A stretch of 64,000 nucleotides of DNA from Coprococcus eutactus (GCF_001404675.1 NZ_CYXU01000001.1:248001-312000), one strand, 5' to 3'. Counted from the first letter of the stretch, positions 43,877 through 54,492 are shown. Notes: generated by a model not told the origin, from the sequence alone. Numbers and translations: made by a program.

Positions 43877-46693
43877 ATGATTGAGAGATTAAAGCGAAAG
43901 CTTAGGCATAACGATGATCACGGTTCAAGTTTCGTCCTTGTAATAGTCGCAACCACATTTATGTGCATTCTTGCTTCAGCGATACTTATGGGAGCTATGA
44001 TGACATACAAGCTCAAGTTTTATAAGCTGAATTCCCTGAATAACTTTTATGAGGTAGAAACTGCACTTGATGAGATGTATGCGGGGGTAGGCGCAGCGAC
44101 CAATGAGCACCTTTATTCGGCGTACACAACTACGGCTGAATTGGTTGTTGTGTATGATACTAAGGCTCAGGCGTTTACTACCCTTGACAATAAATCGGCA
44201 AATGAGCTTTTCAAAAAGCTTTTCATGACAGGCTTTGTTGCAGATACAAACTATAAGAGCCTTAAGAACGTGACAGATACACTTCAGTCTTTCATATCTA
44301 ATGAGTATGATGCGGTGGACAATCCGGATGGTGTCAGACTTGATACATCGAACATGAAGCTTATATATACTGATGTTAATAACAAGACAACAACTCAGTA
44401 TTATAAGAATAATGGAGGAATTAAGACGGAGAAGCAGTCGGGTTACGAAAATGACAAGGTTCAGTCTGTCACATTCAAGAATGTGTGTGTTAAGAGAAGT
44501 GTGAATCTGCAAGGATCAACAGCAGGAACCTATGAGCAGTCTATCACTACGGACATTGTTCTCACGGAGCCTGAGTACAATGTTTCATTTGATACAAGCA
44601 GTGTATCAAACAATACATTGTATGAATATGCGATACTTGCGGATATGGGTGTCGAGGTAGGAGAGGACAACGACAACCGGACAACCGACGCACAGGTTAA
44701 GGGTAACATCTACGCAGCAAGCGATTATTACAATAAGGATTATAATGATGTAGCCGAGACAAAGGTTACGAACAAATATGAGAGTAAGCCTACCACAATG
44801 TGGGGTACAAAGGAAAGCAGTGCATACTCAGGAATATTTGTAAATGGTAAGAATTCCACACTTACACTCAACTCAGATGTGGTTGTGTGTTCAGGTTCTC
44901 TTGCCGCATATAACGGAGCTGAGATAAATCTGTCAGGTCGTACACAGACTTTATCAGAGCTTTGGGCAGATAATATCGTCATTGGAGGAAAAGACGGAGG
45001 CTCACTGAAAGCTTCTGCAGATGCGTATATCTTTGATGATACAGAGCTTAATGCAGAGAAAGCAAGCTTGAAATTTACTCAGGGAAGTTATTTTGGATAT
45101 AGCTACAATGCACAGGATACAAGAAGTCTGAATTATCTCAGACAAAAAGGATATCTTGCAACAGGATATAAGCTCAGATCACACTTTAGTGATAGTGCAA
45201 TTATTGTAAATGGTAAGAATTCAACACTTGACTTACAGGATCTTAATTCACTGTATATAGCAGGTAAGTCATATATCGAATTCTCAAAGATTGCTGCTTC
45301 AAGTGTTCCTGAGGACGATGAGAATATAACAGTTGATGAGAATGCAGATTACGCATTCACAACACTGAAGGATTATTCTACAGGACAGTCTCTTGATGTG
45401 AAGACAAATCAGCTTATGTTCCTTACCCAGTGGTCTGTAGTGAACAACACTGAGAAGGTTGACCCTGACACAGGAATCACTACAGTTACACTTCAGTTCC
45501 CAAAGACATTTGAGGCAGATGCGAACATACTTGATCTGTATGATGATTTCCTCAAGGATCTTGCTACAGAAGGAGAAAAGGGCGTAACAGCTATTAAGCA
45601 GACTGTTTCAGGACATGATTATTATTATCTGTATATTGAGGATGGAAAGGATTCATCCAATGTAAGCAATGCAGAGAAATTTGCTGAGAAATATTATAAG
45701 CTTCTCCAGGATTATGGCGATGAGATAAGCAGCAAGCTTTATAATGTACAGAAGTACGAGCAGTTCCAGGTTAAGCTGGTTCTTCCGGCAGAGGGCAAGA
45801 TAAATGCAAGTGGTGCTGTCACAGATCAGAATAACGATGATTCGCTGTTCCTGAGAGCATCCACAACTACCACAATGGATGTGGCTACAGCTCTTGATAA
45901 TGTTTCAACAGGCAAGGTGTTTACTAATATTCTTGGAAACAAGGGCACAGACAACAATAAAAAGGCATTTAATGATCTCAAGGCGGATGCACTTAAGCTT
46001 GCTGGTTCAGGAACTGCAAGTGACGAAGAACAGACAAGCACATTCCTTTCATATATGTATATTAATATGAAGGATCATCTGTCGGTTCTTAACAATGTGG
46101 ATGATAAAACAAAGCGTACACAGAATGCGTGGGAAATAGCTAATTACACTTCCTCATCGGTAGGATATTTAAGCTCATATGATAAGGATAGAGATACATA
46201 TTCATATGATTACAGTATCACTCCTTTAAACCACTACGTTGATTTGGCGTATGTGTTCAGCAAAAACCTTTCAATTGAGAAGACAATTGGAAATGCAACA
46301 GATAATGAGGCTAAAACCATAGTTATCAATTCTGGTGATGTTAAGCTCCAGCCAAACAATGGAGATGGATCATTCCAGGGAATTATAATTGCCGGTGGTA
46401 ATGTAAGATTTGATGAGAATGTTAAGAGCTTCCGAGGTATGATAATCACTGGATCAAAGCTTATAATTGACCATAATATGTCAATATCAGCAGACGCTGC
46501 ATTTGTTGCAAATCTTCTTGAACAGTGTTCAGAGAGCACAGACGAAAAGCTCAATACGCTTACAACAAAGGTGCTGAAGAACTATACATCATCCAAGAGC
46601 GAAGGTAACACAGAGGTAACAGGAGCATCAATATCAGACATCTCATACGAAGATATTCTTGTATTCCAGAACTGGAAGAAGAATGTTGAATAG
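43877..46693 (+). CDS. PilX-like giant minor pilus protein
   Basis: A 938-aa protein that begins 3 bases after the previous stop. The N-terminus (HGSSFVLVIVATTFMCILASAILMG region, residues 16-40) resembles the PilX/GspK-type non-canonical signal: a Gly-Ser before a long hydrophobic helix without Glu5. A YEVETALDEMYAGV segment similar to the PilX helix follows. The rest is extracellular and beta-rich, with two VNGKNSTL repeats (about residues 318 and 446). A C-terminal stretch of short strands (GIIIAGGNVRF, GMIITGSKLII) suggests a beta-helix. PilX proteins are usually below 250 aa, so this is far larger. Confidence 0.72.
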   Translation: MIERLKRKLRHNDDHGSSFVLVIVATTFMCILASAILMGAMMTYKLKFYKLNSLNNFYEVETALDEMYAGVGAATNEHLYSAYTTTAELVVVYDTKAQAFTTLDNKSANELFKKLFMTGFVADTNYKSLKNVTDTLQSFISNEYDAVDNPDGVRLDTSNMKLIYTDVNNKTTTQYYKNNGGIKTEKQSGYENDKVQSVTFKNVCVKRSVNLQGSTAGTYEQSITTDIVLTEPEYNVSFDTSSVSNNTLYEYAILADMGVEVGEDNDNRTTDAQVKGNIYAASDYYNKDYNDVAETKVTNKYESKPTTMWGTKESSAYSGIFVNGKNSTLTLNSDVVVCSGSLAAYNGAEINLSGRTQTLSELWADNIVIGGKDGGSLKASADAYIFDDTELNAEKASLKFTQGSYFGYSYNAQDTRSLNYLRQKGYLATGYKLRSHFSDSAIIVNGKNSTLDLQDLNSLYIAGKSYIEFSKIAASSVPEDDENITVDENADYAFTTLKDYSTGQSLDVKTNQLMFLTQWSVVNNTEKVDPDTGITTVTLQFPKTFEADANILDLYDDFLKDLATEGEKGVTAIKQTVSGHDYYYLYIEDGKDSSNVSNAEKFAEKYYKLLQDYGDEISSKLYNVQKYEQFQVKLVLPAEGKINASGAVTDQNNDDSLFLRASTTTTMDVATALDNVSTGKVFTNILGNKGTDNNKKAFNDLKADALKLAGSGTASDEEQTSTFLSYMYINMKDHLSVLNNVDDKTKRTQNAWEIANYTSSSVGYLSSYDKDRDTYSYDYSITPLNHYVDLAYVFSKNLSIEKTIGNATDNEAKTIVINSGDVKLQPNNGDGSFQGIIIAGGNVRFDENVKSFRGMIITGSKLIIDHNMSISADAAFVANLLEQCSESTDEKLNTLTTKVLKNYTSSKSEGNTEVTGASISDISYEDILVFQNWKKNVE

Positions 46694-46705
46694 GGGGTGT
46701 AGCTG

Positions 46706-47227
46706 ATGAAGAATGGTATAAAATCAAATAATGGATACACGCTTATAGAGATGATAATTGTTATTGCTATAATTGCAGTAATGTCAGGCGTGGGCTTTCT
46801 CACTATATCATCAATAAGAGCGTCTCAGGCAACTGCTTCACTGCAGAAGTTTGACAGTGAATTGTCGGCGCTTGAGATGAGAACTAGGACGCAAAAAAGT
46901 GGAGAGGCGGTAAGGATAGTCCAGAATGGTGCTAATTACGATATTTTCTATGGTATATGCGCTGATGGAAGGGCGGAGTCATTTACTGCTAATTCATCTG
47001 CACCTGACAAGGTGCTGGAGAGAGTTACGATATATTATGCTGACGATTACGATGCAGATTCAGTGACTACTCCTCTTTCAGAGCAGGTTATTATTATCAG
47101 GAAATCTGACAGTCAGGTGCTGACTGGATATGGAGAGTATCGTTTCTGCAAGTATAACAGCAACAATACTGTTGGAAGGGTCAACCTGAACCAGTATACA
47201 GGCGGTCATACATATGGAAAGAATTAG
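46706..47227 (+). CDS. Minor prepilin, FimT/GspH-like
   Basis: A 173-aa prepilin with leader ending NNG, mature Tyr at +1 and Glu5 (YTLIEMIIVIAIIAVMSGVGF). A small beta-rich globular domain follows, with RTRTQKSGEAVRIVQNGANYDIFYG as its core. Tyrosine at +1 is unusual, since phenylalanine is the norm. The AGGGGGTGTAGCTG stretch provides the ribosome site 12 bases after the PilX-like gene. It is part of the minor-pilin set that primes assembly. Confidence 0.82.
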   Translation: MKNGIKSNNGYTLIEMIIVIAIIAVMSGVGFLTISSIRASQATASLQKFDSELSALEMRTRTQKSGEAVRIVQNGANYDIFYGICADGRAESFTANSSAPDKVLERVTIYYADDYDADSVTTPLSEQVIIIRKSDSQVLTGYGEYRFCKYNSNNTVGRVNLNQYTGGHTYGKN

Positions 47228-47239
47228 GGGGTGTGAAGA

Positions 47240-48112
47240 ATGATATGTAGAAATAAAGACAAGGGCTTCACATTCATAGAGCTTATACTGTATATGGCAA
47301 TCTTGGGAATATTCATGGTTGCTGTCATGTCCCTTATATCTACAACTGTTGCGTCACATAAGAAGCAGTCGTCCAGACAGAAGCTTCAGTCTCAGGCGAC
47401 TGAGACATATGATGCGATAGCAGACATACTGATGGGGGCAAGTGATATCAAGATTGATGGAACTGCTTACGTACAGACTGGAACATCATTCACTCAGGTT
47501 ACAGGAAGCTTTATTGTTCCTGAGGATACGTATGTGAAATCCGCAGGATCGGGAAGCACACTCCGTAAGCAGGGAGGCGTTGCTGATGTAATCCAGGATA
47601 TAGTGTCAGATAGCGGTGTGATAAAGAAAAAAAGCAATAGCTATGATATAGCGGATGTTAAGCCTTTTGGCGGCGCTGGTGCTTCAGAGGATGTGCACAC
47701 ATTTATAGATGCTGATTATCTGTGGGTTCAGTATTCATCTGAGCTAGATAAGACTGCATTCTGTACGATTACCTACAGCAAGACAGACAAGAAATTGTAT
47801 GTTTTCAGACAGGAGATGAGTGATGAAACGCTTAATCAGGCAAAGCAGGATCTCAAGAGCAGCGATTCAGCAAAGGTAAATCAGGCACAGGCGGTGCTTT
47901 CATCGTGTACAAAGTATGTGGATGCAAGCTCCAAGAAAGGTACAGTGCTTGCTAACAACGTGAAAAGCTTTCAGCTTCAGGTCAATCCTGCAGACAATAG
48001 TGTTGCAGTGATTATTGGATTTGAAGACACAAAAACAAAAGAGACATATAAAGTAACAAGTGTAGTTGGACTCAGAAATTCATTCGTGCTCAAGAAGCAT
48101 GAGTGGGATTAA
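47240..48112 (+). CDS. Minor prepilin, PilW/GspJ-like
   Basis: A 290-aa prepilin with leader ending DKG and mature FTFIELILYMAILGIFMVAVMSL, with Glu5 present. The globular domain is beta-rich with no known motif. A long N-terminal helix continues through KKQSSRQKLQSQATETYDAIADIL. PilW/GspJ proteins sit at the tip complex with PilV and PilX types. It starts 12 bases after the previous gene, behind GGGGGTG. The downstream giant gene starts 17 bases after its stop. Confidence 0.82.
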   Translation: MICRNKDKGFTFIELILYMAILGIFMVAVMSLISTTVASHKKQSSRQKLQSQATETYDAIADILMGASDIKIDGTAYVQTGTSFTQVTGSFIVPEDTYVKSAGSGSTLRKQGGVADVIQDIVSDSGVIKKKSNSYDIADVKPFGGAGASEDVHTFIDADYLWVQYSSELDKTAFCTITYSKTDKKLYVFRQEMSDETLNQAKQDLKSSDSAKVNQAQAVLSSCTKYVDASSKKGTVLANNVKSFQLQVNPADNSVAVIIGFEDTKTKETYKVTSVVGLRNSFVLKKHEWD

Positions 48113-48129
48113 TAGAGGAGGAAAATACA

Positions 48130-51100
48130 GTGTTTAAGAATAAAAAAATAGTCTTATCATCTATAGCTATTATATTCGCACTTGTAGTCAGCTCTATATT
48201 TGTGAATTATACACTGGCTAACTCCGATTCTCAGGCTTCCCTGAGTGATGCGAACGGCAGCGGAAGCAAATCTACAAGTCTGACAGGATTGTCCAATATC
48301 GATCTGGCAGTCAAGAACTCCAACGATGCTGGCAAGAAACAGACAGGAGAGGACAAATTCAGAATCGTCCAGATAGTACCTGATTCATATAGTGGTAATG
48401 CAGATATGGATGAGAAGCTGAAGGAAACCGTCACTGATAGCAAGTTTTCAGGTGATGCGAAGAAGCTGACAGGATACGATTCAACAACATATCTCTGGAG
48501 ATATGTGTATGCAGGTGAGTATTTTAGACTTGCAGTGTTCAATGGATATAAGACGATAAGCGATAACATGGCTGCCGGTGCGGTGACTCTTACAACTTGT
48601 ACAGTCAGCGAGCTGAACAGCATGGATACAACAGCCCAGGGAATCCTCAATCAGGCGGATTTCATATATATTTGGGCGAATGGTGCCAGCGATTATGCCA
48701 GCAAAGCAAATGATATAAGCGAGGATCTGTATAACTGGTTGGATGCGTATGCTACAGCAAACTCACATCCTATAGCATTGTGTACAGGAACTCTGTGTAC
48801 ATCAGAGCCAGAGCTTATAACAGGAAATAATGATGATTACAGAATGGGTGCACTTGCATACAAGCTGATCACTAAGGGTGCTGTGGCAAGATATGATAAT
48901 GTCCTTGTTACAGAGCCGGATTTCTTTAAGACACTTTATCAGGAGGCAGATGATAACAAGACGACTCCTGATATAAACAAGACAACAAAGACGATCTCTG
49001 ACTTTATTCTTCAGGCAGAGAGAAAAGCCAGCGAGGGTGGTAGCGATTACCTTAACTATGGAACATACTATAAGTGGTATGAGGGTGTATCAATACTTGA
49101 TTTCCTTGATGGTAACATACCGGATAATATCAAGGATTCCACATATGATAAGGCTGGTTCAAGATCAGGTCTTACAGGAGACAGAAAGTCGTGGAACTTT
49201 GATAATGCCAAGATACTTGTGATTTCAGAGGACGGAGCCGGCAGTGCAATGTTCAGTGAAATCACAGAGAAGAATAGCAGTGCTACACGTGGAGACATGG
49301 CTTCTGCTGATTACACATTCAATGCGAAGACAAATACATGGGAATCTGTACAGAAGGCTCCAAACAGCGATCTGACAGGACATATGTATGCGAATGGTAC
49401 TTCAAGCAGTGGTACAGGTCTTTCAAGATATGTGCCAAGTGGTGCTGATGTTTATCTCATTGACAGTGCCGATCTTGTAGAGGCGATGACCAATGGCGGT
49501 AAGGCATTTAAGAATGACAACTTTGCAACATCATACTATAAGGATGTCAAGACAAAGTCAGTTTCCGGTACAGTGAGATGTACTGATGATGCAGGTGATG
49601 CAGTGGATCCAGCAGCAGATATGTATGCATATCTTGTAGTAGAAAATGGAACACAGCTTAATCTGGCAGGAACATCAGTAGATATTCTTATGAAGGCTCC
49701 TCTTGAGATGAAAGAGGTTCCGAAACTTGACGAGAATGGTCAGGAGATAAAGGATGCTGATGGCAACACAGTTATGGAGACTGTATACACATACAGCTTT
49801 GACAGACTCAGCCCTGAATATAGCTACAAGGTTGTAGTTGGAGGAGATGTCAGTGATGACCAGTTCTCTTATGATGATCTTGTGGTTGGAGTAGCTGATA
49901 ATTCCGGTCTTGTTGACGGAAGTGATACTGATTATCAGTATGATTTCAATATTAAGACAGTTGACGAGGACAATGTATCAGGATACACATACAGAATAGA
50001 CGCAGCAGGAACAGAAGATGAGAATGTTGTAGTTACATATCAGGATTTCCAGGAGAATGTTGGTAATGCAGATCTCAATTATGAGTATAAGAGTGATCTT
50101 GTATATACTAATCTGGATTTCTCAGATGCGGCAAAGGTTGTTTCGTATGTTACTGGTCTGCATGACAAATATCTCGAAACCCAGGCAGTATTCATGAATG
50201 GTACTTATGATAAGCTTGATCTCTCAGAGTATGACTTTGTATTTATTGACAAGGGTACATATAACAAGGAGATAGGCACAGCGGTATTCAAGGATCTGTG
50301 CAGTGCAGTCGAGAGTGGACAGTATTTTATAGTTTCTTCTAAGGCCGGTGACGGAAAGGGCTCAGGAGATGGCAGTGGCGATGATTCAGATCCAACCATT
50401 CCGGTAGTTGATTCACCATCGGCAAAGGCAGTGGCTGATGTTATCAATGCCAGTGTGTATCGCGATGGTTCTGATAACAAGTTCAAGGTACTTGAGATTC
50501 AGCCGGATTATCCGATTGATCTTGAGGTGGCAGCACTTCAGGATACCGTAAGTACAGCTTATACAACAAGAAGTGATGGAACAACTAAAATAACAGGAAA
50601 CTATTATACAGTTCCATCTGATGTAGTAAGTGGTAAGTCTAAACAGGAGCTTGCGGCCAGAACAGAGTATTATGATTTTGATCTTACCAAGGCGAAGATA
50701 GCGTATGCTATCGATGGAATATCCATTGGAGATATTCAGCTCACTCAGGTTTCGACCGAGCAGCTCATTGGTATGAAGGAAGATATAGCAGCGACATACG
50801 ATCTGGTATATATCGGTGGCGATATAAGTGCTATGGATAGAAATCCAGCGGAGATGTACAAAGGACAGAATGATATCGGTAATGCTACGCCGGGTTACAC
50901 ATATCAGATATTCCCAACATTCATCATGTATTACCACACAGGTACACTCAGTCAGTTGATGAATGCATCTACATATAGCCCAGATACAGCACCTATATCA
51001 GGATCAACAAATATGCTTGCATCACCAAAGGTTGGTGACAAGTATTACACAACAACATATCTTGCAGAGAATGGTAACGACCTGACAAATACAAAGTATC

Positions 51101-54100
51101 AGGAGCTTCTCACATACATGGCATCAGGCAGACCGATGATCATAAGTGATGAGCTTACCAGCGTATATGAGAATATGCAGGGTACAAATGCAAATGGTGA
51201 TAAGCTTTCACAGGCTGAGCTCCTTCAGGGATATTGGTATAAAGATGGAAAGCTTGAGAGAAAGAATTATTATCTCGATCCATCATCAAGAATGTATCAG
51301 TTGGTAGATACCCTCTATGCAAGACATACAGGAGCAAATGGATCAAATATTCTGTGGGGATTCGATAAGGATGCAACACAGTATATAAGTGATAAGGATG
51401 GAATATACGGTAACAGTTTATGGACAAAGCGTGTTCAGTCACTTGCTGGAGGTAAGTTCAAGGAAACTGATTATATGGACTCAGACGTACAGGATCAGTC
51501 ATGGTATAAGCGTCCGGGAACAGATACTGTATATTATAATTACAAGGTAGTCTATGATGATGCAACTTCAGCATCTCTTAACAGACTGGTGACAGGAAGT
51601 GCACATAGAACAAGACTTACTATCACTACAAAACCAGTTACATATCAGCAGGGAATACAGCAGACTTATATCAAGTCCAACAGACTACAGTTTACATTCC
51701 AGGTTGATGGTGACAAGTCAGTATATAACTACAAGTTGTTTGTAGATGTTGATAAGAATACAAAGTTCGAGAAGGGCGGCGGTGATTATTGTCTTGAGGA
51801 CAAGATCACAAATGGTCAGGAGAAATCACTGACAGTAGCGCTTGACTCAGAATTCTTTGGATCAGCAGCATGGTATCTTGAGATAACAGATGAGGATGGC
51901 AATATAGTTGCTTCTTCTACAGGTCTCAGCAAGATAGTAAACAATAATGTATCAAAGAGTGAGATAAATGTTCTTCAGGTTCAGACAATGGCAGAGGGAC
52001 AGACGGCAACCTCATGGGGAGCAACTGATACACTTTACTTTGATATTGAGTCACAGACAGCTCACAAGATTGCAAAGTACAATGTATTTGCAAACATGGC
52101 AGAGCTTGATAACGCTTCAACTACTCAGTATGCAGTTCTTGGAAGACATGAAAACAGATTCGGCGTATATGAGTTTGATACAAACACAGATGCGGATGAT
52201 TATTATTCGAATCTTGCAGATGAGCTTTCAGAGGATTATGACATAAATCTTGATCTTGTGGTTGCTTCAAGTGATAGAGCTTCATTCAAGACAGGAGATG
52301 GAGTAGATGCTCAGTATGATTGCCTTGATACTATGGTAGAAGAGGCTGAGAAGCTTGCCAAGGGTGAGAAGGTTGATGGACATAGTCAGGAAGAGTACGA
52401 GAGCCTTGCCGCTGTTGCACTTACAGAATATTCAGCAGCGTCAGCAAAGGTTGCAACGCCAAAGAAGATTCTTGATAACTATCTCAAGAATGCAATAAAC
52501 TATATTGATGGTAAATACACAGGAACTACAAATTACAGTACATTTATCAATAATTTCAGGACAAGCAATGCAGAGACAAAGAAAGTCCTTCAGTATATGC
52601 AGGATACAGGCGATTATTATCTGATATTCTGGCCAAAGTACAACACAATGAATCACTGTGAGGGTGACTTCAAAGCAGGAAAGATGTCAGATGATTTCGG
52701 AGCTGATTTTGCTAAGTATTATTCAGATTATGTGACAGCAAAGAACGCAGAGCTTGAGGCAAAGGATAAGTACAATACTTACCTCAGACGTTCATATGGT
52801 AAGAGCTTTATGAAGAACATGTACTCAATACTTGTTCTTGGACCATCGGATTCATTTGGTGGATTTAAGGTTGACTTCAAGAAGGAAACATGTCAGTACA
52901 TACTTGACTATGTATCAGCAGGAGGAGATTTGTTCTTCTTCCACGATTCAATGTCACCATATGCAAATGCAGGTGCAGTTAATCTTACAAAGTCACTTAT
53001 ATCAGTAGTAGGAATGAACAGATTCCATGTTGATGTAACAGACAATGTTGTCAAGTATGACAATCCGCTTAAGCTTGGTAAGTATAACGTTAAGAGTGTT
53101 TCTTACAGCAAGGCTTCTGTTAATACAAGTACATTGGATGTTACATACACAGCAGATGGAACAGTCGATGATGTGACATATACATCACCGGATAGCAGCT
53201 TGTATTACCTGACACCATATGCAAATAATCCTACAGCGGGCGAAGGATTACTGAACAGTATGAATTCTAACATTATGGATGTATTTGTTGAGAAGAATGC
53301 ATACTGGCAGCCATATCTTGGAAAAGATAAGAAGGTATATGTAAGTGCACTTGCAATGACAGCACTTTACTACAATGGTAATATGGCCGGTGCAACAACT
53401 ACACTTCCATATGTATATGCACAGGAGTCATATAAGGCAGCAACAGCCTGGTCACAGGCAGCAAATCAGGATCAGTCAGCTTGTGCTGAGACAGTTAAGG
53501 CTACACAGCTTAACTCAGGTCTTGTAACATTGTATCCATACAACATAAGTTCATCACTGAACATATCGGGTACACATCAGCAGGCATTTGCACTTGATCT
53601 TGAGAGTGACAACATAACAGTATGGTATACTCTTGCAGGTTCAAATAACTCATCGAACAGTAAGATGCGTTCATCAAAGTATGCAGCGGATCCTGGAGAT
53701 GCAATGGAGGCTTACTTCATCTACACTACAGCTTATGGCAGTGGTGCGATCACATATTGTGGTGCCGGACATTCATCAGTTACAGGTAGACGTACAAGAA
53801 ACAATGATGAGAGAAAGCTGTTCATCAATGTTATTGTAAACAGTGCATCAGCAGTACCAGAGATGCCAACTATTAAGTGTTACGATCCAAAGCAGACATG
53901 GGCTGCAGAGGATGAGCTTCCAAAGGATGCAGAGGCACTTGCTTCGTCAGGAAAGACAGTATATGTTAAGGAAGTTGATTCAAAGACTGACGATCCTGAC
54001 TTTGATTACAAGATTGGTATTCCAGAGAAGACAAAGGTAACAAAGGTTAACATTTACTATGATCTGGATTATGATGATTCCGATTACTCGATCAGACCAA

Positions 54101-54423
54101 GCTACACAGAGGATACTGATAGAATGATCAAGTCATACACAAAGATTGGTACAGCAAAGTTAACATCTATATCAGGCGACATAAAGGATATTGTGAGAAA
54201 TGGTGATGATTCAGCTCTTACACCTGATGATTCGTGTTATGCACCATATGGTGGAAATTACACATACATCGTTGTGGAGGTATATTACCAGGGCAAGACA
54301 GTTCCTGTATATACAATGATCAAGGTTAAGGCCGCAGATCCATTGTTTGACCTGACAGACAATACTATAGACGTTCCGGCACTTGGAGATTTCATCGCCG
54401 AGAAGAAGAATGTATTTGCATAA
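48130..54423 (+). CDS. Giant secreted protein of the pilus locus (2097 aa)
   Basis: A 2097-aa protein, the last gene of the pilus unit. The start is GTG at 48130, 7 bases after AGGAGG. An N-terminal hydrophobic segment (about residues 6-26) acts as signal peptide or anchor. No LPXTG motif or C-terminal helix is visible. Three related segments appear: DKFRIVQIVPDSY (about 75), NKFKVLEIQPDYP (about 782) and SEINVLQVQTM (about 1277). The first two are followed by VSEL/VSTEQL..M and then FIYIW or LVYIGG strands. It recalls DUF5057-type proteins of Lachnospiraceae, an identification made from memory. An adhesin or tip role is inference from position. Confidence 0.75.
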   Translation: MFKNKKIVLSSIAIIFALVVSSIFVNYTLANSDSQASLSDANGSGSKSTSLTGLSNIDLAVKNSNDAGKKQTGEDKFRIVQIVPDSYSGNADMDEKLKETVTDSKFSGDAKKLTGYDSTTYLWRYVYAGEYFRLAVFNGYKTISDNMAAGAVTLTTCTVSELNSMDTTAQGILNQADFIYIWANGASDYASKANDISEDLYNWLDAYATANSHPIALCTGTLCTSEPELITGNNDDYRMGALAYKLITKGAVARYDNVLVTEPDFFKTLYQEADDNKTTPDINKTTKTISDFILQAERKASEGGSDYLNYGTYYKWYEGVSILDFLDGNIPDNIKDSTYDKAGSRSGLTGDRKSWNFDNAKILVISEDGAGSAMFSEITEKNSSATRGDMASADYTFNAKTNTWESVQKAPNSDLTGHMYANGTSSSGTGLSRYVPSGADVYLIDSADLVEAMTNGGKAFKNDNFATSYYKDVKTKSVSGTVRCTDDAGDAVDPAADMYAYLVVENGTQLNLAGTSVDILMKAPLEMKEVPKLDENGQEIKDADGNTVMETVYTYSFDRLSPEYSYKVVVGGDVSDDQFSYDDLVVGVADNSGLVDGSDTDYQYDFNIKTVDEDNVSGYTYRIDAAGTEDENVVVTYQDFQENVGNADLNYEYKSDLVYTNLDFSDAAKVVSYVTGLHDKYLETQAVFMNGTYDKLDLSEYDFVFIDKGTYNKEIGTAVFKDLCSAVESGQYFIVSSKAGDGKGSGDGSGDDSDPTIPVVDSPSAKAVADVINASVYRDGSDNKFKVLEIQPDYPIDLEVAALQDTVSTAYTTRSDGTTKITGNYYTVPSDVVSGKSKQELAARTEYYDFDLTKAKIAYAIDGISIGDIQLTQVSTEQLIGMKEDIAATYDLVYIGGDISAMDRNPAEMYKGQNDIGNATPGYTYQIFPTFIMYYHTGTLSQLMNASTYSPDTAPISGSTNMLASPKVGDKYYTTTYLAENGNDLTNTKYQELLTYMASGRPMIISDELTSVYENMQGTNANGDKLSQAELLQGYWYKDGKLERKNYYLDPSSRMYQLVDTLYARHTGANGSNILWGFDKDATQYISDKDGIYGNSLWTKRVQSLAGGKFKETDYMDSDVQDQSWYKRPGTDTVYYNYKVVYDDATSASLNRLVTGSAHRTRLTITTKPVTYQQGIQQTYIKSNRLQFTFQVDGDKSVYNYKLFVDVDKNTKFEKGGGDYCLEDKITNGQEKSLTVALDSEFFGSAAWYLEITDEDGNIVASSTGLSKIVNNNVSKSEINVLQVQTMAEGQTATSWGATDTLYFDIESQTAHKIAKYNVFANMAELDNASTTQYAVLGRHENRFGVYEFDTNTDADDYYSNLADELSEDYDINLDLVVASSDRASFKTGDGVDAQYDCLDTMVEEAEKLAKGEKVDGHSQEEYESLAAVALTEYSAASAKVATPKKILDNYLKNAINYIDGKYTGTTNYSTFINNFRTSNAETKKVLQYMQDTGDYYLIFWPKYNTMNHCEGDFKAGKMSDDFGADFAKYYSDYVTAKNAELEAKDKYNTYLRRSYGKSFMKNMYSILVLGPSDSFGGFKVDFKKETCQYILDYVSAGGDLFFFHDSMSPYANAGAVNLTKSLISVVGMNRFHVDVTDNVVKYDNPLKLGKYNVKSVSYSKASVNTSTLDVTYTADGTVDDVTYTSPDSSLYYLTPYANNPTAGEGLLNSMNSNIMDVFVEKNAYWQPYLGKDKKVYVSALAMTALYYNGNMAGATTTLPYVYAQESYKAATAWSQAANQDQSACAETVKATQLNSGLVTLYPYNISSSLNISGTHQQAFALDLESDNITVWYTLAGSNNSSNSKMRSSKYAADPGDAMEAYFIYTTAYGSGAITYCGAGHSSVTGRRTRNNDERKLFINVIVNSASAVPEMPTIKCYDPKQTWAAEDELPKDAEALASSGKTVYVKEVDSKTDDPDFDYKIGIPEKTKVTKVNIYYDLDYDDSDYSIRPSYTEDTDRMIKSYTKIGTAKLTSISGDIKDIVRNGDDSALTPDDSCYAPYGGNYTYIVVEVYYQGKTVPVYTMIKVKAADPLFDLTDNTIDVPALGDFIAEKKNVFA

Positions 54424-54456
54424 TGCGTATATAGTATAAATAATAGCAATAAACAT

Positions 54457-54492
54457 AGAAACCGGGGTGGTTATATACTCCGGTTTCTTTTT
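54457..54492 (+). terminator. Terminator closing the pilus locus
   Basis: AGAAACCGG (54457-54465) pairs with CCGGTTTCT (54480-54488), with further pairing inside the loop. TTTTT follows. Confidence 0.85.

Noticed and set aside
34256-54423. Type II secretion or competence pseudopilus instead of type IV pilus
   Set aside because: A dedicated PilT with the AIRSLIRE motif, the PilM-PilN-PilO set and two true pilins favour a retractile type IV pilus.
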